A DNA stretch of 64,000 nt from Pseudokineococcus marinus (lineage in GTDB: Bacteria > Actinomycetota > Actinomycetes > Actinomycetales > Quadrisphaeraceae), in NCBI RefSeq assembly GCF_037482405.1, contig NZ_JBBHZZ010000004.1:124001-188000 (forward strand), given 5' to 3'. The position numbers and the translations under genes are program-made. Positions 42,592 through 50,797 of the stretch are shown piece by piece. How positions within the stretch are numbered: the stretch's first letter is position 1; each line of letters begins with the position of its first letter. The notes under the pieces are model-generated. The model ran no database searches, was not told the origin of the DNA, and saw nothing but the letters and a program-made list of their open reading frames with translations.

Positions 42592-42822
42592 ATGGTGAAC
42601 ATCCTCGTCCGCGACGTGCCGGACGACGTCCACGCGGCCCTGCAGCGCACCGCCGCGCGGCGCCACCAATCGATGCAGCAGCTCCTCGTCGAGGAGCTGC
42701 GCGAGGTCGTACGGCGGCGGTCCGTCGCCGAGCTGCTGGACGAGGTCGAGCAGCAGCGGGGCGGTCGCGTCGGCCTGGCGGCCGCCGTCGCCGACCTCGA
42801 TGACGACCGCACCGGGCGATGA
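42592..42822 (+). CDS. vapB: VapB/FitA-type antitoxin
   Basis: 76-aa ribbon-helix-helix antitoxin. MVNILVRDVPDDVHAALQRTA is the DNA-binding strand-helix, followed by the second helix SMQQLLVEELREVVRRR and a toxin-binding C-terminal segment. The ATG at 42592 is chosen over an upstream start because the fold begins there. The PIN toxin gene follows immediately. Expected to neutralise VapC and repress its own promoter. Confidence 0.82.
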   Translation: MVNILVRDVPDDVHAALQRTAARRHQSMQQLLVEELREVVRRRSVAELLDEVEQQRGGRVGLAAAVADLDDDRTGR

Positions 42823-42825
42823 CCT

Positions 42826-42851
42826 CGACGATCACCGCGCGGTGATCGTCG
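42826..42851. repeat. Perfect 26-bp palindrome at the vapB-vapC junction
   Basis: CGACGATCACCGC (42826-42838) followed directly by its reverse complement GCGGTGATCGTCG (42839-42851). It contains the likely vapC GTG start at 42842. As RNA it could hide that start; as DNA it could bind a dimer. Confidence 0.8.
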
Positions 42852-43252
42852 TCGACGCGTCCGTCCTGGCCAACGCCCTCGCTGACGACGGCGAGGACGG
42901 CGCTCTCGCCCGGGCCGCCCTGCGATCTTCGGGCGGGCTGACGGCGCCTGACCTCGTCGACGTGGAGACCTCGTCGGTGCTCCGGAAGCGCTGGCTGCGC
43001 GGCGACCTCGACGACGACCGCATCGAGACCGCGATCGGCCACCTCGAGCGGCTGGACCTGGAGCGCGTCCCCACCTTGCGCCTGCTCCGGCGGGCCCTCG
43101 CCCTGCGACGGAACGTCACCGCGTACGACGGGTGCTACGTCGCACTGGCCGAGGTGCTGGGTTGCCGCCTCGTCACCGGGGACGCCCGGCTCGCCGCGGC
43201 CGCCGCGGGCGTGTGCGCGGTGCAGGCCCTCTCCACGACGACGACCCGCTGA
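42842..43252 (+). CDS. vapC: VapC-type PIN domain toxin
   Basis: 136-aa PIN ribonuclease toxin. Acidic residues sit in VIVVDASVLANAL, LVDVETSSVLRK, and TAYDGCYVALAE / LVTGDARLA, as required for Mg-dependent RNA cleavage. I chose the GTG at 42842 because VapC proteins usually begin right at this strand; an ATG at 42800 would overlap vapB by 23 bp and add 14 residues. The start lies inside a perfect palindrome. Convergent with the RES toxin gene. Confidence 0.84.
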   Translation: MIVVDASVLANALADDGEDGALARAALRSSGGLTAPDLVDVETSSVLRKRWLRGDLDDDRIETAIGHLERLDLERVPTLRLLRRALALRRNVTAYDGCYVALAEVLGCRLVTGDARLAAAAAGVCAVQALSTTTTR

Positions 43253-43279
43253 GAACCCCGTTCCGCGCCAGCTCGCCCC

Positions 43280-43933
43280 TCACGCCAGCGTCGCGTTGTG
43301 CGCCCTCAGCACCTCCATGACGAGGGCGAGCCCGGCGACCGTCTCCAGCGACAGCGTGCTCTCCGGCACCACCTGCAGAGCGCCACGAGCACGAGGCGTG
43401 GCGGCGTCCGGGCCGTCGTCGAAGAGCACGTGCGCGAGCAGGTCCTCGTCGTGCCGGCACCGGTAGCGGAACCCAGCGACGTCGGGCAGCCAGAGGCGCA
43501 GGGCCCTCGCCCACGCCCGGGTCGTCAGGTACTCCCCCGCACTGCTCTTCGTCAGCTCCAACGGCGCGCCGACCTGGGTCAGCGCGGCGCCGTGCAGCAC
43601 GAGGACAGGCAGGTCCCGCACCACCTCGACCGTGCTGATGCGACGACCGACGAGCCGTGACCGTGGGACGAGGCGCGCCGCACCCCCGACGGGCAGGTCG
43701 CGGCAGAGCGTCTCGGCCACCGCCGCCCGCCCGTCCTCGCCGAGGTAGGTGGACGCCCAGTCGCCGTCGAGGCTGTCGAAACGCCCGCCGCGCAGCCGTG
43801 ACGGCTGCGGCGTCGGGTTGAAGGCGTCGGCCGGGTGGTCGCCGTGGACGCGCACCAGCCGCGTCCCGGCCTCGAGGGTCTCGACGACCGGCGTCCCGGC
43901 GGGCTGCCGGTCGGGGGGCAGCGCGAGGTTCAC
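43280..43933 (-). CDS. RES domain toxin
   Basis: 217-aa RES-family NAD+-degrading toxin. The conserved Arg/Tyr/Glu regions are visible in TRLVRVHGDHPADAFNP, GRFDSLDGDWASTYLGEDGRAAVAETL (in parts) and the Ser/Thr-rich central strand ELTKSSAGEY. RES toxins deplete NAD+ and are held inactive by an Xre/DUF2384-like antitoxin. The GTG start overlaps the stop of such an antitoxin gene (GTGA), confirming the pair. Confidence 0.85.
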   Translation of the reverse strand: MNLALPPDRQPAGTPVVETLEAGTRLVRVHGDHPADAFNPTPQPSRLRGGRFDSLDGDWASTYLGEDGRAAVAETLCRDLPVGGAARLVPRSRLVGRRISTVEVVRDLPVLVLHGAALTQVGAPLELTKSSAGEYLTTRAWARALRLWLPDVAGFRYRCRHDEDLLAHVLFDDGPDAATPRARGALQVVPESTLSLETVAGLALVMEVLRAHNATLA

Positions 43934-44598
43934 CGCCGCGCGGCGCCCTCGCGCGCGTCGGACGCCTCAGCCGCCGGTCTCTCACCGACGAGCACGAGCA
44001 GGTCGTCCTCGTCCGCACCATCGATGAGGTCCCGCGGCGCCCGGTCCCCCAGCCGCGGATGGGCGCTGACCCACCACGACGCGACGCCCCACGGGTCCTC
44101 GGCCGCTCCGAGCGCCTGGTTGACGACCTCGACGACCGGGTGGACGCGGCCCCGCACGGGGTCGACCTGGAAGGCGGGGAAGACGTAGGAGCGGGTCGAG
44201 CGGTCCAGCACACCCAGCAGCCGCCCGCTGCGACGGAGCCGGCTGGCCGCCTCGCGGGGGTTGCGCCCGCGGATGCCTAAGGCCTCTGCCACGGCGCTCG
44301 ACGTCAGCATGTCGACGTCCAGGACCGCGCGCTGAGCCTCCGCCCGGATCGCGAGGTCGGCGAAGGCGTCACGGACGGAGTCGTGGACGGCGCGCGGCCC
44401 GCCGACGAGGCCCTCGAGCTGGGCGTCGACGCGCAGCGTCGCCTGCACGAGCGTGACGAGCGCCGCCGAACCACCGGCCGGTTGCTGGCGCACCACCGCC
44501 TCCTCTACGACGGAGAGCAGGTCGTCGGCGGGCAGCCCGGCCAGCTCCGCAGCCAGGCGCTCCAGCGGTGACGCACCGTCCGGCAGTACGTGCATCAT
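43930..44598 (-). CDS. Xre/MbcA/ParS-type antitoxin
   Basis: 222-aa antitoxin of the RES toxin. The HTH region is LTSSAVAEALGIRGRNPREAASRLRRSGRLLGV, and the toxin-binding domain contains FPAFQVDPVRGRVHPVV, then WGVASWWVSAHPRLGDRAPRDLI (in parts). An N-terminal helical extension (~100 aa) is longer than in many homologues. I chose the ATG at 44598 behind GGTGGGGG; a GTG at 44610 is the alternative. A palindrome at 44621-44643 should be its autoregulatory operator. Shares its core with the frameshifted protein at 33502. Confidence 0.82.
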   Translation of the reverse strand: MMHVLPDGASPLERLAAELAGLPADDLLSVVEEAVVRQQPAGGSAALVTLVQATLRVDAQLEGLVGGPRAVHDSVRDAFADLAIRAEAQRAVLDVDMLTSSAVAEALGIRGRNPREAASRLRRSGRLLGVLDRSTRSYVFPAFQVDPVRGRVHPVVEVVNQALGAAEDPWGVASWWVSAHPRLGDRAPRDLIDGADEDDLLVLVGERPAAEASDAREGAARR

Positions 44599-44620
44599 GC
44601 CGACCCCCACCTCGACGAGA

Positions 44621-44643
44621 CCTACACCTTCCAGCAGTGTAGG
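44621..44643. promoter_or_regulatory. Operator of the RES-Xre operon
   Basis: CCTACAC (44621-44627) and GTGTAGG (44637-44643) are perfect 7-bp inverted repeats with a 9-bp spacer, 22 bp upstream of the antitoxin ATG. Confidence 0.6.
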
Positions 44644-44789
44644 GATCGTCCAGCCTCAAGGCCAGTGTGCCCGCGGCCCCCTCCACCGGACGTGGACGTG
44701 CACGCGGCGCTCGCACGCGCCGCGTTCGGCCGACGGCGTGGGGGCGCAAGGGCGAGAACCCTGCGGCGCCGCGTCCGAGCAGCGCAGAG

Positions 44790-46079
44790 CTACAGGTAGA
44801 GCACCGCGGACGTCGCGATGCCGCCGACGGCGACGACCCACATGTACGGCAGCGTGCGCACCATGACCTGCTGCGGCTTGGTGCCCGCGTACTGCGAGGC
44901 CCACACGGTCTGCGTGCTCGTCGGGTCCGAGACGCCGAGCACCTGGTTGTAGGAGGCCATGAGCCCGAGCACCGCGAGCGGGGAGAACGTGCCGACCGCC
45001 GTCAGCGCCCCGGCGACGCCGGCGCCGAGCCCGAAGATGTTGAGGGGCCCGCGGAAGAGGCACAGCGGCACGAGCAGCGAGAAGACGAGCACGTAGAGCC
45101 ACGGGTTCGTGGGCGCGACGGCCTCGACCACCGGCGTGAGGGCGTCAACCGCGGCCGGGAGGTTGACCGCGGCCAGCAGCATCCCGATGGCCACGAAGAG
45201 CGTGATCGGCGGGGCGGCGACGGTGAAGCCGTCGTAGAGGGTCCGCAGCAGCCGCGTCGCGAGGTCGCGGGGGCGCGTCGTCGTCAGAGCGGCGTAGAGG
45301 ACGCCCGCGAGCAGCGACGGGATGATCGGCACGGTCAGTCCCAGCGCCAGGACGATGGGCACGAGCGGCGTCAGGAGCGAGTACCAGGGCGCGTCGCCGA
45401 GCCGCTCGCGCCGGCTCGGGGCGCTACCGCGGCCGGTCGAGGAGGTGAGCGACCAGGCGTGCACGGTCCCGCGCCGGCGCACCTCGACGAGGACGAAGCC
45501 GAGGGCGCCCACGAGGGCGAAGGGGAAGAGGAAGACCATGTAGGAGCGCACCTCGGCGATCGACAGGTCCAGCGCCGAGGAGAAGAACTGCCAGACGGGC
45601 AGCTCGAACGGCACGCCCACGCCGATGCCGACGAGGATCGTCCCGGCTGCGGTGACCTTGGGGACACCGACGGCCACCATCGCCGGGATGCCGATGACCC
45701 CGGCCAGCAGCGCCGCGGGGGCGGAGCCGGTGACGGTGCCGACGAGCGCGGAGACGACGAGGACGCCGAGGGCCACGACCACCGGCCGGTCACCGGCGAA
45801 CTCCACCGTCTTGCGCACGAGGGTGCTGGCGATGGCCGTGTCCCGCATGAGCGAGCCGAGCCACGAGCCGATGAGGATGGCGATCATCGTGGAGGCGAGC
45901 CGGGTCGAGCCGTCCTGCAGGACGGTCTGCAGGACGCTGCCCTCCTCGCCCACGAGGGGGGCGCCGGCGACGAGCGCGATGCCCACGGAGAGCAGGACGA
46001 GGGCGAAGGCGGTCGGCACCTTGCCGCTGAGGATGAGGGCGACCCCGAGGGCCATGATGACGAGGATGGCGACGGCCAC
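44790..46079 (-). CDS. Multi-TM permease of the hydantoinase operon
   Basis: 429-aa membrane protein with about 11-12 hydrophobic helices. SAPAALLAGVIGIPAMVAVGVPKVTAA and the mirrored LFRGPLNIFGLGAGVAGAL segment resemble the re-entrant loops of ion-transporter (IT) superfamily carriers such as GntP/CitM, but I cannot name the family. The GTG at 46079 lies two bases after the stop of the gene upstream. As last gene of the operon it probably imports the substrate handled by HyuA and the FAD enzyme. Confidence 0.65.
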   Translation of the reverse strand: MAVAILVIMALGVALILSGKVPTAFALVLLSVGIALVAGAPLVGEEGSVLQTVLQDGSTRLASTMIAILIGSWLGSLMRDTAIASTLVRKTVEFAGDRPVVVALGVLVVSALVGTVTGSAPAALLAGVIGIPAMVAVGVPKVTAAGTILVGIGVGVPFELPVWQFFSSALDLSIAEVRSYMVFLFPFALVGALGFVLVEVRRRGTVHAWSLTSSTGRGSAPSRRERLGDAPWYSLLTPLVPIVLALGLTVPIIPSLLAGVLYAALTTTRPRDLATRLLRTLYDGFTVAAPPITLFVAIGMLLAAVNLPAAVDALTPVVEAVAPTNPWLYVLVFSLLVPLCLFRGPLNIFGLGAGVAGALTAVGTFSPLAVLGLMASYNQVLGVSDPTSTQTVWASQYAGTKPQQVMVRTLPYMWVVAVGGIATSAVLYL

Positions 46080-46081
46080 GG

Positions 46082-46750
46082 TCAGAACTCCTTGACGACG
46101 TCGGTGCGGGAGGGCGGCGCGAGCGCCGCCTCGAGGCAGGTCGTGGCCGCCGCGGTCACGAGGAGCGGCGAGCGACCGAGGCCGAGCGCCTGCTGGGCGA
46201 AGGCGTGGGCGGCGAGCTCCTCGGCGCCGGCGACGTGGGCCCAGCGGACCCACCGGCCCAGGCGCAGCGCGGGGACGCCGACGGCGCCCCGCAGCTCGGC
46301 CGCGTGGCGCTCGGCCACGAGGTGGTGCGCCCGCTCGTGCGCGACGGCGGCCGCGCGCACCGACCCGGTGGGGAACCAGGCGCGCCACCCGAGCAGCTCG
46401 ACGAGGTCCTCGCACAGGGCGACCGCGTCGGTGAAGACCTCGACGACGCCCTCGCGGTGGAGGTAGCGGGCCACCACCGGGTCCGGACGGTCCAGGCCGT
46501 CGTCGCGCTCGACGACGCGGCCGGGTGCGCCCGCGCCCTGCGGGGCGGCGGCCATCCGCCGCCCGAAGGCCTGGGCGCGCTCGCTGACCTGCCGCAGGAG
46601 GTCCTCGCTGCGGCCGTCGTTCGTCGGGACACCGCGCAGGAGGTCCGCGCCGAGGGCGACGTCGCTGCGCCCGCCGAGCGCTCGCGCGCGGGCGAGCGCT
46701 CCCGCACCCGGGCGGCGGGCCCGGTCGAGGACGGCGGCCGGCGCGCTCAC
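46082..46750 (-). CDS. Unknown protein with HExxH motif in hydantoinase operon
   Basis: 222-aa protein with no recognised family. Residues 138-142 are HERAH, an HExxH zinc-binding motif, followed by H143 and E147 in the helix AHHLVAERHAAELRG. The N-terminal half is helical (LLRQVSERAQAFGRRMAA). A zinc hydrolase role is an inference from the motif alone. The GTG overlaps the hyuA stop by 4 bp. It occupies the place where a HyuB subunit gene would be expected. Confidence 0.6.
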   Translation of the reverse strand: MSAPAAVLDRARRPGAGALARARALGGRSDVALGADLLRGVPTNDGRSEDLLRQVSERAQAFGRRMAAAPQGAGAPGRVVERDDGLDRPDPVVARYLHREGVVEVFTDAVALCEDLVELLGWRAWFPTGSVRAAAVAHERAHHLVAERHAAELRGAVGVPALRLGRWVRWAHVAGAEELAAHAFAQQALGLGRSPLLVTAAATTCLEAALAPPSRTDVVKEF

Positions 46751-49024
46751 GAGCGCACCTCGAGGACGGCGACGAGGTCCTCGTCGCCCGCTCGGCCCTC
46801 GAGCTCGGTGCGGGCCAGGGAGACGAGCGAGCTCTCGTCGAGGACGCCGGAGAGGTCGGAGATGCGGGCCCCGACGAGCAGCTGCACCGCCGGGGCCCGG
46901 GAGCCGCCGTCGCCGTAGCTCGTCCGGGCGCTGATGACGCGCGGCAGCAGCTCGCCGGCGGCGCCGACGGTGGACTGCTCGACGTGGGCGTCGCGCGAGG
47001 CGAGGCGGACGACGCCGTCGCGGTCGAGCACGCGCACCGGCCGGCGCGGCCGCCCGAGCAGGCGACGGGTGGACGGGCCGCCGTAGACCACGTGGTGCGG
47101 CGTCTCCGCGAGGACGCTGACCTCCCCCGCCGCGACGTCGAGGCTTCGCGCCGCCAGCCCGTCGAGCTCGGAGCGGTCGAGGCGGGCGGAGCGGTCCTGC
47201 GTCCGCAGCTCCGTGGCGCCCGTCGCGACGGCCCGCACGGTGCTCGACTGCGGGTCGACGGTGACGTCGACCTCGACGCCCTCGGGGGCGGCCCCCTGGG
47301 CGATGACGGCCTGCTCGGCCTCGTGGCGGACGCCGAGCACCTGCTGGTCGGTGGCGCCGGGGATGACGCGCTCGACCTGCTCGCGGATGAGCGCGAGGGC
47401 GACCCCGATGGGGCTGATGACCTCGCTGTGCGCGGCGATGCCCCACTCACGACCGCTCTCGCGGCCGACGAACGGCGTGACGGCGGCGGCGCCGCCGCCC
47501 CCGCCGACCAGGCGGACGTGCTCGTCCTCGAGGCCGTAGTCGCGCACGAGCGCGTCGACGACCTCTCGGACGTGGGCGGCCGCTGCCCTTACCACCCCCC
47601 CCCCCCCCCCCGCCGACCAGGCGGACGTGCTCGTCCTCGAGGCCGTAGTCGCGCACGAGCGCGTCGACGACCTCGCGGACGGGGGCGGCCGCGGCCCGGA
47701 GCACCCGGGTGGCGGCCTCCCCGACCTGGAGGCCGAGCGCGGCGGCGAGCGGCTCGAGGGCGAGCCTCGCCGCCCGCGGGTCCGAGGCGGCGTAGGCGTC
47801 CTCGGGGACGAGCCCCAGCGCGTTGGCCGCGCACGTGAGGGTCACGGCGTAGCGCGCGCCGTCGACCGCCTCGAGCACCACGTGGTCCGCCGGGTCACCG
47901 GGCTTGGGCGCGACCGCGGCGACGCGGGCGCCCTCGAGGGCCTCGGGGGCCGCGAAGCACGCGTAGGGCAGGCCGGCGATGTGGGCGCTGCGCGGGCCGA
48001 CGGCGACGACGTCACCGCCCTGCCCGAGGCGCGCCCGCACCATCGACCCGCCGCCGACACCGACGGTGCGCACGTCGAGGGCCGTGAGGAAGGTGGACGA
48101 GCCGCCGAAGCGCGTGTACTGGACGGCGACCTTGCCCCGCCGGACCACCGAGACGTCGGTCGACGTGCCCCCGGTCTCGAGGAAGACGCCGTCGCTGAGC
48201 CGCTCCTGCATGAGCGCCCCCGCGACACCCGCAGCCGGGCCGGACAGGACGGTCAGCAGGGGCCGGCGGCGCATCTCGTCCAGCGACATGACCCCGCCGT
48301 CGCAGCGCATGACCATGAGCGGGGCGGTGATGCCGGCCGCGTCGATGCTGGCCTGCACGAGCTCGGCCGTCGCGAACATCCGCGGGAGGATCACCGCGTT
48401 GAGGACGGCCGTGCGGGTGCGCTTGCTCAGGCCGTACAGCGAGGAGATGTCGTGCGTCGCCGTCACGAGGAAGCCGCGGCTGCGGGCCCGTCCGGCGACG
48501 GCGCTCTCCCCCGCGCTGTCGTCGACGCTGAAGGGCTCGGTGACGACGAGCGAGGCGATGCCGCGGCTCTCGAGGTCGTCGAGCACCGCGTCGACGGCGG
48601 CCGTGTCGTCCGCGCGGCGCAGGTGCCGGAACTCCAGCGGCAGCCGCGACCCCTCGGTCAGCTCGAGCTTGGCGAGGCTCGCCAGGCGCTTGACGAAGAA
48701 GGACGACGGCCCGGAGCCGATCCCGATGAGCCCGACCGGGGCGACGTCCCCCTCGAGCAGCGCGTTGGTGGCCTGCGTCGTGCCGTGGGCGAGGAAGACG
48801 ACGTCCTCGGGCCGGTGACCGGTGTGCCGCAGCAGCTCGTGGAGCCCGGTGACGATGCCGTGGGCGACGCCGTCGGGGTGGTCGTGGCTCGTCGGGGTCT
48901 TCGTCTCACCGACCAGCTGCAAGGTCGTGGCGTCGACGGCGACGGCGTCGGTGAAGGTGCCGCCGACGTCGATGCCGACCCTGATCGGTGACCGGGCGGG
49001 GTGGTCCTGCTCCTGTGGTGCCAC
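46747..49024 (-). CDS. hyuA: HyuA-type hydantoinase/oxoprolinase, split by an assembly duplication
   Basis: ATP-dependent hydantoinase/5-oxoprolinase A-type protein. N-terminal RVGIDVGGTFTDAVAVD, then AHGTTQATNALLEGD, MRCDGGVMSLDEMRRRPL and SGPAAGVAGAL are diagnostic. The frame breaks where 47502-47588 is repeated at 47611-47697, with a 17-C run between. Deleting 109 bp rejoins VVDALVRDYGLEDEHVRLVGG to AAAVTPFVGRES and gives 722 aa, a normal length. GTG at 49024. It hydrolyses a cyclic amide with ATP, usually together with HyuB, which is not present here. Confidence 0.85.
47502..47697. repeat. 109-bp tandem duplication with 17-C run inside hyuA
   Basis: Copy 1 is 47502-47588, copy 2 is 47611-47697. 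They differ at three positions near the end of copy 1, all G to T. A 17-C homopolymer (47595-47611) replaces the GCC repeats that precede copy 1. The pattern looks like two contig ends joined without merging their overlap. Confidence 0.85.
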
Positions 49025-49103
49025 GTCGTCGTGACCTCTCTCCTGGGTGTGCACGGGACTGTCGTCAGCAGGGCCGCCGTCGGGCGGCCGTCGGAGGGCG
49101 TCG

Positions 49104-50723
49104 TCAGTAGGAGGCGACGACCGGCCAGTGGCGCTGCACGCCCTGGCGGTCGAGCTCGCGCGCCAGGTCCGCGAAGTGCTCCGGGTCGGCGTGCAGGTCG
49201 CGCGGCGCCCGCCCGGTGGCGAGGGCGTGCACGGCCATCGCGCCGGCGACCTCGCCGACGTTCCACTCCACGGGGTGGAGCCGGAAGCAGCCGTTGCTGA
49301 TGTGCGTCGTGCCGAGCGTCTTGCCCGCCGGCAGCAGGTTGGTGACGCGCACCGGCAGCAGCGCCCCGACGGGGATCTCGAAGGGGACGCTCGGGATGTC
49401 GACGTAGTTGTCGCCGCCGGTGGAGGGGTGGAGGTCGAGGCGGTAGCTGCCCACGCCGACCGAGTCCTCCCGCCGGGTCGGGCTGCTGCCGGCGAGCTCG
49501 GCGGAGACGTCGTGCTCGGTCACCGTGGTGAGCGCGCGGATGCGCCGGGACTCGCGGACGTACGCCGCCTTGGCCAGGCCGTCGTCGGAGCCCGTGACGT
49601 CGCCGCGCAGGCGCAGGCCCGGGAAGCCGGTGCCGCCGTCGGGGCGCGGCGCCTCCGTCTGCAGCCAGTGCAGCAGCGACAGGGACAGCTGCCGCGCCTC
49701 GTGGAGCGCCTGCTCGGCCTCCAGCGGGTCGTCGCTGACGAGGGGCTTGAGCCAGTAGTCGTTGAGCGGCCAGTTCACGAGGCAGATGTCGGAGTCGAAC
49801 GCGCCGTCGACGAAGAGGCGCCGGGCGAGGATGCGGCGGAAGCCCCACAGCTCCTTGTCGCCGGCGTCGGCGCTCTGGTCGGCCGTCACCGCGAGGGGGT
49901 CCGTGTCGGGGTTCGGCTCCAGCGTGCGGCCGTGGGCCTCGAGCGTGCGCGGGTCGGGCGCCGAGAAGCCGAGCAGCGGACCGGGCCAGAAGTCGGGGCG
50001 GTAGGAGCGCCAGAAGTCGTACATCTCCGGGCGGGGGACGGTGTGGTCCTCGCCCTCGTGGTGGGAGACGGCGAAGCAGAAGGTGATGCCCTGCTGGTTG
50101 CGCGGCTGCGCCTCCTCCGGGGCGTGCGGCTCGTCGTGCTCGGAGCGCGCCTCGGCGCCGGTGACGTGCTCGACGCCGCCGAGGGCGAGGAGCTCGCCGG
50201 TCTCGGTCGCGTCCAGCACGTAGGGAGCGGTGACCTCGACCTCGCGGCCCTCGCGCCCGCGCACCGTGACCGAGCGCACCGCGTCGCCGTCCACGGCCAC
50301 GGCCGTGGGGCGGTGCTCGGTGAGCACCACCAGGCGCCCGGCGCTGCGGAACGGCGCGAGCATCTCCTCGATGACCGCGACGGCGACGCGCGGCTCGTGG
50401 CACAGCTTGCTGACCCGCCCGGCGCCCGGGTTGAGGTCCGCGAGCGCCGCCGCCTCGGGGCGCAGCGGGTAGGTGCGCCGGTAGTGGTCGCGGATGCCCT
50501 CGCGCAGCGCGCGGTAGCTCGCCGTCGCGCCGAAGTGCTCGATCCAGGGATGCTCGTCCGGGGGCACCGCCTGGGACGTGAGCTGCCCCCCGAGCCAGTC
50601 GGTCTCCTCGGTGAGCACCACGGAGCGCCCGGAGCGGCAGACGGCCAGGGCGGCGGCCACCCCTCCGAGGCCGCCGCCGATGACGGCGACGTCGGTGGTG
50701 AGGGTCTGGTGCGGGGACGGCAT
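49104..50723 (-). CDS. FAD-dependent oxidoreductase (FAD_oxidored family)
   Basis: 539-aa flavoprotein. The N-terminal dinucleotide fold is DVAVIGGGLGGVAAALAVCRSG with TEETDWLGGQL, as in the PF12831-type family; YVLDATETGELLALGGV and the C-terminal LLPAGKTLGTTHISNG and HPVEWNVGEVAGAMA are family blocks. Such enzymes oxidise or reduce substrates often fed by neighbouring hydrolases; the substrate here is unknown. It lies between lacI and hyuA, with gaps of 74 and 79 bp on the same strand. Confidence 0.85.
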   Translation of the reverse strand: MPSPHQTLTTDVAVIGGGLGGVAAALAVCRSGRSVVLTEETDWLGGQLTSQAVPPDEHPWIEHFGATASYRALREGIRDHYRRTYPLRPEAAALADLNPGAGRVSKLCHEPRVAVAVIEEMLAPFRSAGRLVVLTEHRPTAVAVDGDAVRSVTVRGREGREVEVTAPYVLDATETGELLALGGVEHVTGAEARSEHDEPHAPEEAQPRNQQGITFCFAVSHHEGEDHTVPRPEMYDFWRSYRPDFWPGPLLGFSAPDPRTLEAHGRTLEPNPDTDPLAVTADQSADAGDKELWGFRRILARRLFVDGAFDSDICLVNWPLNDYWLKPLVSDDPLEAEQALHEARQLSLSLLHWLQTEAPRPDGGTGFPGLRLRGDVTGSDDGLAKAAYVRESRRIRALTTVTEHDVSAELAGSSPTRREDSVGVGSYRLDLHPSTGGDNYVDIPSVPFEIPVGALLPVRVTNLLPAGKTLGTTHISNGCFRLHPVEWNVGEVAGAMAVHALATGRAPRDLHADPEHFADLARELDRQGVQRHWPVVASY

Positions 50724-50797
50724 GGGTCTCCTCGACGTGGGTGGGGAGGCGGGGCCGGGTGGGGCCGCGCCGGGTCGTGCTGCGGGTGGGTCGGTGG

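Noticed and set aside
46747..47595. Separate 282-aa hydantoinase-like gene
   Set aside because: It is the C-terminal part of hyuA separated by the 109-bp duplication, not an independent gene.
47595..47611. 17-C run as a phase-variable tract
   Set aside because: It lies between two copies of the same sequence with errors at one end, which points to an assembly join, not a biological tract.
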